Assembly (NCBI GenBank): GCA_002433065.1
Contig: DJHK01000007.1
Coordinates: 72,801 to 98,965 of the forward strand
Source: Chloroflexi bacterium UBA6622
GTDB lineage: Bacteria; Chloroflexota; UBA11872
DNA: 26,165 nt
Direction of reading: 5' to 3'
Below are positions 1 through 6,814 of this stretch, piece after piece. The position numbers and the translations under genes are program-made. Position 1 is the first letter of the stretch; each line of letters opens with the position of its first letter. The notes under the pieces are model-generated. The model was not told where the DNA came from and did not search any database. It was given only the letters and a program-made list of their open reading frames with translations.

Positions 1-1
1 C

Positions 2-400
2 GCGGCAGCGGCCGCTGCCACGCTTCTCACCCGGTCGATACTACGAGACCTGTTTCAAGAACCTAAGGCGTCCGTAGCCCGACAGTACAGCCGAATGGTC
101 AAAATGGCCCAACGCGCTGGGTACAATGAGAGATTAGGATTTACACCGGCAGAGCTCGGCAAAAGCCTTGGCACTCAACTTTTTCCACCAAGCCCGGCCG
201 TCGACATGAAAAACGTCTACCGGCATCCAACCCCACCCGAAATAATCGCGAGCGTTTACGAACGATCTCTCTATGGGCGTCATCAGGTGTCGAGGGCTGA
301 GGGAAAGCTGGTGCACGACGCGTGGAAGCGCGTTCGGCTCCGTGTAGTTCGACATCGCATTCGCATGACTCTTCGCCGAAACCGACTCGACAGGAACTAA
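2..400 (+). CDS. C-terminal part of a DUF4129-like membrane protein (5' end outside window)
   Basis: The frame is open from the left edge, so this is the 3' end of a longer gene; 132 residues are visible. The first residues (Ala-rich, then TLLTRSILRDLF) look like the end of a membrane helix. What follows has the pattern of the DUF4129 domain found at the C-terminus of TgpA-like transglutaminase-fold membrane proteins: RQYSRMVKMAQRAGYNERLG, then FTPAELGKSL, then a YERSLYGRH motif where the family has Tyr-Glu-Arg-x-x-Tyr/Phe-Gly. A basic Arg-rich tail ends the protein. The next gene starts 3 bases after the stop, so it probably heads the co-directional run to 4340. The internal ATG at 95 is not needed as a start. 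The family call rests on remembered motif shape, so it is moderate; catalytic function cannot be judged from this part. Confidence 0.55.
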   Translation, partial: AAAAAATLLTRSILRDLFQEPKASVARQYSRMVKMAQRAGYNERLGFTPAELGKSLGTQLFPPSPAVDMKNVYRHPTPPEIIASVYERSLYGRHQVSRAEGKLVHDAWKRVRLRVVRHRIRMTLRRNRLDRN

Positions 401-403
401 CTT

Positions 404-688
404 ATGGAACTAGCTAGTATTCGAGACATCGCAGTAGTCCTTCTGGCCACCGTGATGCTCGTTACTACAATGGTCCTTGTAATAACCGGGCTTTTTGTCT
501 GGCGACTCATCGCTGCCATCCGCGAAGATATTGGACCTATTCTCGGAGCTGTCCGCGATACCGCTGACACGGTTCGTGAAACCGTCGATGCCGTGGGGGA
601 CACCGTCAAAGAAAGCGCTCCACCTTCAGCAGGCATCGTCCGACTCGCACAGACACTGTTCCGAGTAGCCACAGGTCGAAAAGAGTAG
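404..688 (+). CDS. Small single-pass membrane protein with amphipathic C-terminal helix
   Basis: The protein has 94 residues. A hydrophobic helix (about residues 10-34, VVLLATVMLVTTMVLVITGL) is followed by a polar helix with a heptad-like run of Asp-Thr, Val and Glu (residues 45-70, AVRDTADTVRETVDAVGDTV). This layout resembles DUF948-type proteins of the bacterial envelope, but I do not recognise a named family. An AGGA at 392-395, 8 bases before the ATG, supports the start. It is the first of three consecutive small membrane proteins (404-1254) lying between the DUF4129-like gene and hpt, and it is probably cotranscribed with them. A structural or scaffolding role at the inner membrane is a guess. 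Confidence 0.7.
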   Translation: MELASIRDIAVVLLATVMLVTTMVLVITGLFVWRLIAAIREDIGPILGAVRDTADTVRETVDAVGDTVKESAPPSAGIVRLAQTLFRVATGRKE

Positions 689-694
689 TCGGGA

Positions 695-937
695 ATGACA
701 CTAGCTTGGATCCTAATTGGATCAGTGATCGGATTGGTGGTCGGAGGAACCCTAGGCACTCTAAGTGCTCCCAAGCCCGGGCAAAAAATCATAGATGCCC
801 TGCCCGACCAACTCCGGAAACTTCGCACTGAGTCCGAAAAAGCCGCTTCGCCGAAAAAACCCCCAAGCAAGCATTCAGACGGCCAGCGCGGTCGTAGCAG
901 ACGAAGGCGAAGGGGACGCCGACGCAGGAACCGCTGA
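695..937 (+). CDS. YtxH-like small membrane protein with Arg-rich tail
   Basis: This 80-residue protein begins with a glycine-rich membrane helix (residues 3-23) that runs directly into TLGTLSAPKPGQKI. That matches the YtxH pattern, in which a Gly-rich helix is followed by Leu-x-x-APKxG. A central polar section is followed by an extremely basic tail (about residues 62-80, mostly Arg with Gly and Asn) that could bind nucleic acid or acidic phospholipid. The stop codon overlaps the next ATG (TGATG at 935-939), so translation is probably coupled. YtxH proteins are poorly characterised envelope or stress proteins. The basic tail is not a family-wide feature that I recall. Confidence 0.65.
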   Translation: MTLAWILIGSVIGLVVGGTLGTLSAPKPGQKIIDALPDQLRKLRTESEKAASPKKPPSKHSDGQRGRSRRRRRGRRRRNR

Positions 938-1254
938 TGGAAACAGCTCGAGATATCGCAATAATCGTTCTTGTTGTCCAAGCCTTGATTATCTGGCTCG
1001 CAGTGCTGCTCTTCGGAATATTTTGCACTGTGGTTATCATCGAAAGCACTGTCACGATCCGACGTTTCTTACGCCGCACCTCAACCCAAGCCAGCAGATT
1101 GGGAGAGCAAGTAGACCAAGTGATTGACAGGAATGTGTTGTCGCCTATTGCTCGCTATGAACGAGGCCGCACGCAAATCAAAGCATTTTTGGAAAATATT
1201 CGTAACGGCCTTCAGGATATTCAGGATTCAGTAAGATCACGCGGCAGTGACTAA
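937..1254 (+). CDS. Small single-pass membrane protein, uncharacterised
   Basis: The protein has 105 residues: one long hydrophobic segment (about residues 8-38, IAIIVLVVQALIIWLAVLLF and onward), then a basic stretch (RRFLRRTSTQ) and an amphipathic helical C-terminus. Its layout is like that of the product at 404-688, though the sequences are not obviously alike. The ATG overlaps the preceding stop. The gene's own end overlaps the GTG start of hpt by 8 bases, so it lies within a coupled operon. I do not recognise the family. The positive-inside rule would put the C-terminal helix in the cytoplasm. Confidence 0.65.
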   Translation: METARDIAIIVLVVQALIIWLAVLLFGIFCTVVIIESTVTIRRFLRRTSTQASRLGEQVDQVIDRNVLSPIARYERGRTQIKAFLENIRNGLQDIQDSVRSRGSD

Positions 1255-1807
1255 CACTCCCCACACCCAAATCAGTCTTCCTCCCCCACTAATCTCATCC
1301 TCCGCCATCGCTGAACGTGTCAGCCAACTTGCCTGCAGTATTTCGGAAGCGTACGTCGAATCTGAACCAATACTTGTCCCTATCCTCCATGGTGCATTTG
1401 TCTTTGCCGCTGACTTGGTGCGTGCCATCCATACACCCGTCGCTATCGATTTCCTAGCGATCCGTTCCTACATCGGCCAAACCTCCACCGGCAGAATCGA
1501 AACCCTCAAGGACCTCGAAATGGATATTAAGGATCGGGATGTTCTCATCGTTGAAGACATCGTGGATTCTGGCCGAACCCTATCTGCAATCCTCGACATG
1601 CTTTCGGCTCGTCAGCCCCGGACCCTTGAGGTTGTCACGCTTCTCAACAAGGAGGCTCGTCGGAAGATAGATGTAGCGGCCCGTTGGATCGGCTTCGAAA
1701 TTGCCGACCAATTTGTGGTGGGATACGGGCTAGACCTAGACGACCGGTACCGGAACTTGCCGTATATTGCAGAGGCAACCATGCCTCCGCACCAACAGAC
1801 CAGTTAG
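1247..1807 (+). CDS. hpt: Hypoxanthine phosphoribosyltransferase
   Basis: The product transfers the phosphoribosyl group of PRPP to hypoxanthine (and usually guanine) in purine salvage. It has 186 residues, normal for the family. The PRPP-binding loop is clear at residues 102-109 (VEDIVDSG, preceded by hydrophobic VLI and followed by RTL). The N-terminal LHGAFVFAADL and the C-terminal FVVGYGLDLDDRYRNLPYI, with its conserved Gly-Tyr-Gly-Leu-Asp and Arg-Asn-Leu-Pro, are typical of bacterial Hpt. The flexible-loop region carries SYIGQTSTG. The start is GTG at 1247, overlapping the upstream gene by 8 bases; no in-frame ATG would keep the N-terminus intact. Its neighbours are membrane proteins and an alpha/beta-hydrolase-like protein, with no purine genes nearby. 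Confidence 0.95.
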   Translation: MTNTPHTQISLPPPLISSSAIAERVSQLACSISEAYVESEPILVPILHGAFVFAADLVRAIHTPVAIDFLAIRSYIGQTSTGRIETLKDLEMDIKDRDVLIVEDIVDSGRTLSAILDMLSARQPRTLEVVTLLNKEARRKIDVAARWIGFEIADQFVVGYGLDLDDRYRNLPYIAEATMPPHQQTS

Positions 1808-1810
1808 CCC

Positions 1811-2587
1811 ATGCCGATTGCAAGCGTTGACAACCGAAAAATATCCTTGGATTTCCAGGGCGTTGGAACTGATCGAATACTCTTTGTTCACGGCATAACA
1901 TCTGGTTCAGGTGTGTGGAACCTAATGATCCAGGGCCTTCCGGACAACTGCCGTGCTATCACCATCGACCTCCCAGGATTTGGTAACAGCGAGCGCGGGG
2001 GCTTTTCCGGGGACATCGAAAATGCAGCCACCGTGGTCCACAAAGCCCTGCACTCAATTGGCCAGACCGAGCCGCTCTTTATGGTCGGCCATGGCTACGG
2101 GGGCCTCGTTTGCCTAAATCTTGCGTCCAGGTTTCCAAGTCACGTGAATCGCCTTGCCCTTGCAAGTACCGCAGCGTTTGAGCCAGACCCCGCAGCATTT
2201 CTGAATCGCCTTGCGAATCTTGACGGGGACACCTGGGATAAGGACAAAGCAAATAGTTGGATACGCGCGGGACTCGTCGAACTCCCTGCGAAAAATCACC
2301 TCGACGCTATCAGTGAAGAGATGGCCAAAGTCGACCACGATCTACTTGCCGGCTGTGTTCAGCATCAGGCCAAGAAGGTTTTGCTGGAGACAGCTTGTTC
2401 AATCGAGACCCCAACCCTTCTTATTCGTGGCTCAGAGGATACTGCTGTCGGGCCCACCGACATCCACGCTCTTAAAGCAAGACTCCAAAATGTCGAAACC
2501 ATAACGATCGAAGGTGTCGGCCAGGAACCAGCCCTTGAAGCGCCTGACGAACTACGCGTCGAGTTATCACGCTTCTTTAACCTCTGA
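1811..2587 (+). CDS. Alpha/beta-hydrolase-fold protein lacking catalytic Ser and His
   Basis: The protein has 258 residues and a clear alpha/beta-hydrolase layout: oxyanion-hole strand LFVHGITSGSGVW (24-36), IDLPGFGNS (52-60), nucleophile elbow near 93, and the late strand LLIRGSEDT. The elbow reads G93-H-G95-Y-G-G, so the expected Ser of GHSxGG is Gly. The His-bearing loop reads GVGQEPALEAP, with Gln238 where the family has His. Asp210 of the acid position is kept. Codons GGC (2093-2095) and CAG (2522-2524) show these are not single ambiguous bases. The fold therefore seems to be kept without the classical hydrolytic triad. It may be a non-hydrolytic lyase- or dioxygenase-like member or a binding protein. 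It starts 3 bases after hpt and belongs to the same transcription unit. Confidence 0.85.
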   Translation: MPIASVDNRKISLDFQGVGTDRILFVHGITSGSGVWNLMIQGLPDNCRAITIDLPGFGNSERGGFSGDIENAATVVHKALHSIGQTEPLFMVGHGYGGLVCLNLASRFPSHVNRLALASTAAFEPDPAAFLNRLANLDGDTWDKDKANSWIRAGLVELPAKNHLDAISEEMAKVDHDLLAGCVQHQAKKVLLETACSIETPTLLIRGSEDTAVGPTDIHALKARLQNVETITIEGVGQEPALEAPDELRVELSRFFNL

Positions 2588-2646
2588 AAGAGCCAGACCG
2601 TGCTAGCCTGCCGGTCCCGATGTCGATCAGCGATGGATACCAACAC

Positions 2647-3486
2647 ATGAAATTCGTCCGTTACGACTCACCAGCAGGTCCAGCGTTCGGTGCACTTAAG
2701 GAATCTGGCGCTATCTATGCGATCGACGGTGACATCTTCAGTGACTACACCGTCGGAGCCCAAATTGGCACCACTGATGACACTTGCCTTATAGCGCCCC
2801 TCCAACCAGGAAAAGTTGTAGCCGTCGGCGCCAATTACCTTGCACATATTCTTGAAAGCAACGGCCCAGAAGCCATCCCAAAGTTCCCCATGCTCTTCAT
2901 GAAGCCGACGACCGCAGTTATAGGGCCAGAACAGGCGATCAAGCTTCCAGATCCGTCAGGATTCACACAAGCCATAAATGACAGCGACCTTCAGGATGAT
3001 CCCTTTGGTGAAGTGCACTTTGAGGCAGAATTGGTTGCGGTCATCGGCAAAACTTGTCGAAACATCACCGAAGCCGATGCCCTTGATTACCTCTTGGGCT
3101 TTAGTTGCGGGAATGATGTAAGTGCTCGAGCTCTCCAAATGAAAGAGATGGCAACAGGAGTACTCCTGATGAGCAAAGGGATGGACACCTTTGCCCCCCT
3201 CGGACCATGCATCGCAACCGACCTTGATCCGACAAATCTAAGAATAGGTGCCCGCTTGAACGGCAAGGAAGTGCAAAACAGTTCGACCTCAGACCTGCTC
3301 TTCAGCGTTGCTTCACTGGTCGCCTACATCTCTCAAGGCGTCACGCTTGAGCCAGGCGACTGCATCTACACAGGAACTCCCGCTGGCCCTTCAGCGTTAT
3401 CTGCTGGCGACTCAATCGAAATTGATGTTGAAGGCATAGGGATCCTCAAAAATCCTGTTGAAAACGACACTTCGGCAGGCCCGTAA
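2647..3486 (+). CDS. Fumarylacetoacetate hydrolase (FAH) family protein
   Basis: This is a FAH-fold enzyme of 279 residues. Family members cleave C-C bonds of acylpyruvates or 2,4-diketo acids, or act as hydratases, with Mg or Mn. Visible features are GANYLAHILES (61-71, equivalent of the N-Y-x-x-H-x-x-E loop), FMKPTTAVIGP, the metal ligands Glu126 and Glu128 (FEAELVAVIGK) and Asp157 (GNDVSAR), GPCIATDLDP, and the C-terminal LEPGDCIYTGTPAG. About 12 extra residues (105-121, rich in Asp and Ser) precede the first metal motif. An in-frame ATG lies upstream at 2620, but MKFVRYDS at 2647 matches the usual N-terminus. The stop overlaps the next ATG by one base. The substrate is unknown; a role in 2-keto-3-deoxy sugar-acid or aromatic breakdown is possible. 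Confidence 0.88.
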   Translation: MKFVRYDSPAGPAFGALKESGAIYAIDGDIFSDYTVGAQIGTTDDTCLIAPLQPGKVVAVGANYLAHILESNGPEAIPKFPMLFMKPTTAVIGPEQAIKLPDPSGFTQAINDSDLQDDPFGEVHFEAELVAVIGKTCRNITEADALDYLLGFSCGNDVSARALQMKEMATGVLLMSKGMDTFAPLGPCIATDLDPTNLRIGARLNGKEVQNSSTSDLLFSVASLVAYISQGVTLEPGDCIYTGTPAGPSALSAGDSIEIDVEGIGILKNPVENDTSAGP

Positions 3487-4340
3487 TGGATCTAATCAAC
3501 GGTTTCCCACGGAGCCCGTATGCCAGGCTTCACAACGTCGTCAGCCTGCCAAGAACGATCGACAAAATCCGAGCCGACCTTAATGGCACGCTTGGCGAAT
3601 ATGTCTGGCAATCCGGCTTCAGTAAATGGTTGATCGATTTTCTCGGCGTGCACCAAGATGCGACCCGTGACGCAATAGCAACAAGACCTGATGATGACTC
3701 TGTTTGGGAATGGCTCCAACAGAACATGCAGCCACGTACAAACGAGGACATCGCCCGCTTTAACCGGGACATGATTGAGCGACGCTGGAGTCCAGAGCGA
3801 GCGTCACGAATACAAGAACTATGTGAATCCATAGGAAAGCCTGGTGTTTCAGACATAGTCACCTACTTCGAATGGCAGGACCTTGAAGAGAATCGTCAGG
3901 CTGAGTATCAGTCCGAACCGATCGACTTATCAGTTACGCCACCACGCGACCCGTACCAAAAACTCCTTGGCCTCGTTAACCTTCCACGGACGCTCGATAA
4001 GGCTCGCGCAGAACTTGCCGGCACCACAGGAGATTACATCTGGCGCACCGGACAGTCCCTCCTCCTTCTTGATTTTCTCGGACTTACCCCTGACGAACTG
4101 TTTGAAGCATTACGGACCGATCATTCCGACAAAAGCATGTGCGAATGGATCAGTTCCAACATGCTCTCCAGAAGCGACGTAGAAATCGCGTTCTTTAACC
4201 GTGGAGCTATTCAAAACTACCCCGTAACCGCCGACCGAATGGAGGCACATGAACGAATGCTGACAGACGCAGGTCTGGCCCCGATGACCACCATCACAAC
4301 CGCCTTCGAGCGCCTTTGCTGGGATGACGCTCTTCTATAA
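3486..4340 (+). CDS. Tandem DUF5069 protein (two fused copies)
   Basis: This 284-residue protein consists of two copies of one domain, about residues 5-135 and 151-284. Copy 1 has FPRSPYARL, SLPRTIDKIRADLNGTLGEY, IDFLGV and WEWLQQNM. Copy 2 has PPRDPYQKL, NLPRTLDKARAELAGTTGDY, LDFLGL and CEWISSNM. The Pro-Arg-x-x-Asp-Lys-x-Arg-Ala core followed by Gly-x-x-Gly-Asp/Glu-Tyr is the DUF5069 signature. DUF5069 proteins are usually single-domain, about 140-150 residues, and of unknown function. The two copies differ at roughly half of the positions, so the duplication is not recent. The start codon overlaps the FAH gene stop, suggesting coupling. The gene ends in an 11-base tandem repeat that contains the stop codon. 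Confidence 0.85.
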   Translation: MDLINGFPRSPYARLHNVVSLPRTIDKIRADLNGTLGEYVWQSGFSKWLIDFLGVHQDATRDAIATRPDDDSVWEWLQQNMQPRTNEDIARFNRDMIERRWSPERASRIQELCESIGKPGVSDIVTYFEWQDLEENRQAEYQSEPIDLSVTPPRDPYQKLLGLVNLPRTLDKARAELAGTTGDYIWRTGQSLLLLDFLGLTPDELFEALRTDHSDKSMCEWISSNMLSRSDVEIAFFNRGAIQNYPVTADRMEAHERMLTDAGLAPMTTITTAFERLCWDDALL

Positions 4341-4354
4341 CCCTTCTATAACCC
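4333..4354 (+). repeat. 11-base perfect tandem repeat over the stop of the DUF5069 gene
   Basis: The unit TTCTATAACCC occurs twice back to back (4333-4343 and 4344-4354). The first copy contains the TAA stop of the DUF5069 gene. The second lies in the convergent gap before the HpcH gene, so the coding end is unaffected. It looks like a small slippage duplication. Confidence 0.8.
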
Positions 4355-4385
4355 TGGAACTCTTGGTGTGAAACCCCACGGCGCC

Positions 4386-4412
4386 ACCCAATCCAACAGA
4401 CTGGGGATGGGT
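4386..4412. terminator. Weak hairpin in the convergent gap, possible terminator
   Basis: The arm ACCCAATCC (4386-4394) pairs with GGATGGGT (4405-4412) with one bulged A and a 10-base loop. It lies between two convergent genes (stops at 4340 and 4417), where a bidirectional terminator would be expected. There is no clear T-run on either side, so this is only a candidate. Confidence 0.25.
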
Positions 4413-4414
4413 TA

Positions 4415-5233
4415 TTAGAGCAATCTATCTCCTAAAAGGTCTTTCGTCTCGCTAACCGTGGCAGCTGAGATTTCATAAAGCAGACTACTGTCAGTTGTTA
4501 TGGCCATAAACGTGGCCCCCTGCTCAACCCAATCTGCGATCTCCCTGGGGTTTCGCCCCGTGTGAGGCCCTCCCGCGATCCCTGCGCGTTTTACCGCCCG
4601 TAGCATCTTTGAGATCGCATCACGAACATCCGGATGTCCAGTTTGTCCAGGGATACCCATGCTTAAGGAAAGGTCGCCCGGACCAATCAAAATCGCGTCA
4701 AGACCAGGCACATTCGCGATCTCATCAATATTGTCAATCCCTGCTGCGCTCTCCACCTTTACAGCGACCAAAACTTCCTGATTCTGGGATTCGATCCACT
4801 CGACCGTATCCACTCTCTCAAAATTGTTAAAAACACCTCGGGTTAGCAAGCCTCGCTCCCCAACCGGCGGATACCGAGTCCATTGGACAATTTGTTCCAC
4901 CTGAGAAGCATTTTCCACATGTGGCACAACCACACCCATCGCACCCGCGTCGAGTGGCCGCACGACCAAATGATCCCCGATGCTGGTCGGGCCAGCGACT
5001 GGAACAATCCCCGCAGACTTGGAAGCATTTGATATGTGCTCAAGCCCCTCATAACTCAGGCGACCGTGTTCCATGTCGACGTAGTACCAGCTAAAACCAG
5101 CCGTGGCGAACACTTGCGCCACCGCAGGACCTGCGAACCCTATGCTGCACGCACCGATGCAAACCCGGCCTTGCCGTAGGGCCCTGGCAACGGGATTAAC
5201 CCATGGAGTGATGGCGCGATATGTATCGCTCAC
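4415..5233 (-). CDS. HpcH/HpaI-type class II aldolase
   Basis: The product is a class II, metal-dependent pyruvate aldolase-type TIM barrel of 272 residues. Family members cleave 2-keto-3-deoxy or 4-hydroxy-2-oxo acids to pyruvate (or an analogue) and an aldehyde. Visible motifs are DMEHG (with the catalytic-type His), RPLDAGAMGVVVPHV (substrate Arg and Gly-Ala), the metal Glu in VKVESAAG, and the metal Asp in GPGDLSLSMG. The start is GTG at 5233, with AGGA 8 bases upstream; an ATG nearby runs straight into a stop. The 138-base gap to the upstream kinase gene contains a TAAAAT (minus strand, 5331-5326) that could be a -10 box, but no good -35. Given the other sugar-acid genes here, KDG- or KDR-type cleavage is plausible but unproven. 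Confidence 0.88.
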   Translation of the reverse strand: MSDTYRAITPWVNPVARALRQGRVCIGACSIGFAGPAVAQVFATAGFSWYYVDMEHGRLSYEGLEHISNASKSAGIVPVAGPTSIGDHLVVRPLDAGAMGVVVPHVENASQVEQIVQWTRYPPVGERGLLTRGVFNNFERVDTVEWIESQNQEVLVAVKVESAAGIDNIDEIANVPGLDAILIGPGDLSLSMGIPGQTGHPDVRDAISKMLRAVKRAGIAGGPHTGRNPREIADWVEQGATFMAITTDSSLLYEISAATVSETKDLLGDRLL

Positions 5234-5371
5234 CTCATCATTCCTGACACGTCCACAAATCCGAACTAAAACGTTGAGTCATGAGCCCTCCAACGGCACA
5301 TGTGGATAAAAACCCTAACCAAAATATTTTATCGACAGTCGGGCCACCATCGAAATTGTTTCCAGACAAGA

Positions 5372-6484
5372 TCATCCGGGTAGTAATTCAGCACAATCAA
5401 GATCCTCGATAGCAGCAGTGTAGCGTCGAAGTTGCTCCTCCTGAATCTCTTGAAGCCTTGCTCCACCCCGAGCCTGCAAGCCCTGTGCTTCGACGGCCAT
5501 ATAGTCAACTAAGTTTTGTAAATGGCCAAAACGATAATCAGTGCACAATGCATCGAACGAATATCCCGTTACGCCCATAGACGTAAGAACATCGTGATAG
5601 ACGCACAGGAGATCATGTTCGTGCGCCCGCCGAACGCACGTCGTCAGGCTGCTCCCAAAGAACCTGGACACATCAAGCGCACCTCGGCCCTGAACCGCAA
5701 GCTGAAAATCGACCATTGAGACAATCTCCACGCCGTTCTTGATCGCAAAAAACATATGCCGGGCCTTCACATCATTAAGAACGACCGTCCGTGGACGTTT
5801 CGACTGAGCCTCAAACAACGTTGCGTACTGACCCTTAATGCGGCGCGCCACCTCACCAATCCCATCAGGCAGCGATCCTTCAAATTGGCTCACCGGAATT
5901 CCCAAGACCTCAAAACTTAAGGAGCGATCGAAGGGTTTCAGCCAATCCATGCTCTCAAGACGAGAATCAGACCACCATCCGGCGTGAAACGCCGCCAGAT
6001 TTCGAACGACCGCCTCCGCATCTTCAGGCCCGCATCCCTTAAGGTCATCGACGATCCGCTGCTCCGACAAATCCTCCAAAAGCAACACGAATTCACAGGA
6101 ATCGGAGTCCAGGTCGCTGTAGTACACCTTCGGGGTGGAAAGATTGGAATGTGGAACCACTTCCGCATAAAACTTGACCTCGGTGACATTGGCTTCGCAT
6201 ACGGATTTCCGTAGTTCCGGGTCCGAAGGATGGAATTTGGCAATGAGGGTCTCTGGCACTCCCAAAACTTGACGATCACACGAGATCCGAAGACGACTCA
6301 ACCGACTCAACAGTCCCGGCGGCGATGCCGGGGTTTCCACCTCAACGGATACAATCGAACATGACCCCAATATTCCGGCGCAACGCAGCACCTCTGTCAA
6401 CCAGTCGGGTGTAACCGCCAAAGGCCCATCAGGAATTGACCCAACCTTTTTTCCTGACGCCCCGGAACTCCTGTTCAAGTCCAA
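5372..6484 (-). CDS. Aminoglycoside-phosphotransferase/CHK-like kinase with degenerate catalytic loop
   Basis: The protein has about 370 residues. The N-lobe shows a possible ATP-binding Lys (LIAKFHP) and an acidic helix (EVKFYAEV), followed by the hinge-like LLLEDL. The C-lobe has the late pattern VDFQLAVQGRGALDVSRF, which matches the D-x-Q-x-x-x-x-G-x-x-x-x-D-x-x-x-F segment of the APH/choline-kinase/ecdysteroid-kinase clan. The catalytic loop, normally HGDxxxxN, reads LNDVKARH: the Asp is kept, but His becomes Leu and the Mg-binding Asn becomes His. It may be a weak kinase or a pseudokinase. No in-frame ATG precedes the domain. The start is TTG at 6484 or, with AGGCGG just upstream, TTG at 6478. 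No partner gene indicates a substrate. Confidence 0.75.
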   Translation of the reverse strand: MDLNRSSGASGKKVGSIPDGPLAVTPDWLTEVLRCAGILGSCSIVSVEVETPASPPGLLSRLSRLRISCDRQVLGVPETLIAKFHPSDPELRKSVCEANVTEVKFYAEVVPHSNLSTPKVYYSDLDSDSCEFVLLLEDLSEQRIVDDLKGCGPEDAEAVVRNLAAFHAGWWSDSRLESMDWLKPFDRSLSFEVLGIPVSQFEGSLPDGIGEVARRIKGQYATLFEAQSKRPRTVVLNDVKARHMFFAIKNGVEIVSMVDFQLAVQGRGALDVSRFFGSSLTTCVRRAHEHDLLCVYHDVLTSMGVTGYSFDALCTDYRFGHLQNLVDYMAVEAQGLQARGGARLQEIQEEQLRRYTAAIEDLDCAELLPG

Positions 6485-6814
6485 CCGCCTAAAAGGTGGG
6501 GACTACTTGATATAGTGCCCGCCACGCGCTGACTGTCGCCAGCATTGCCCGTAAAACTGCGACACCTGCAACGCACAAGTTGGGTACCACCATTGCACGG
6601 ATAAGCCACATGAACATCGTCCATTCTTTCATTCGCAGGGCAACGCCCGATCGAGCCACGTTGAACAAGATCTTAAGGCCGACTTATAAATATCGGTCCA
6701 GTTTGGGACTCTTAGGCGCCGCACCGGGAACCACCTCAACACGCAAACTCCCATTGGCTCAGAACAAACTACATACCATCATGCCGAATCAAGTTTTCCG
6801 ACACCCATAGACTT
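6485..6814. other. Divergent intergenic region, 330 bases
   Basis: This is the only gene-free stretch longer than 300 bases. It separates the minus-strand kinase from the plus-strand LarA operon and should hold promoters for both. A sigma70-like site for the plus side is listed separately (6661-6690). On the minus strand, ACTATATC at about 6511-6518 could be part of a -10 region for the kinase, without a convincing -35. A 76-codon open frame at 6580-6810 has no recognisable protein features and is probably not a gene. I see no riboswitch-like structure. Confidence 0.6.
6661..6690 (+). promoter_or_regulatory. Candidate sigma70-type promoter of the LarA operon
   Basis: TTGAAC (6661-6666) and TATAAA (6685-6690) are separated by 18 bases and match the -35 and -10 consensus at 4 and 5 of 6 positions. 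The site would give a leader of roughly 115-120 bases before the ATG at 6815. It is the best match in this gap, judged by eye only. Confidence 0.4.

Noticed and set aside
397..981. 194-codon minus-strand open frame
   Set aside because: It lies opposite three well-supported small genes and its Arg-rich stretch is the antisense reading of their codons. No family motif is present.
6580..6810. 76-codon open frame upstream of the LarA-like gene
   Set aside because: It overlaps the best promoter candidate, has no ribosome site and no recognisable protein pattern.
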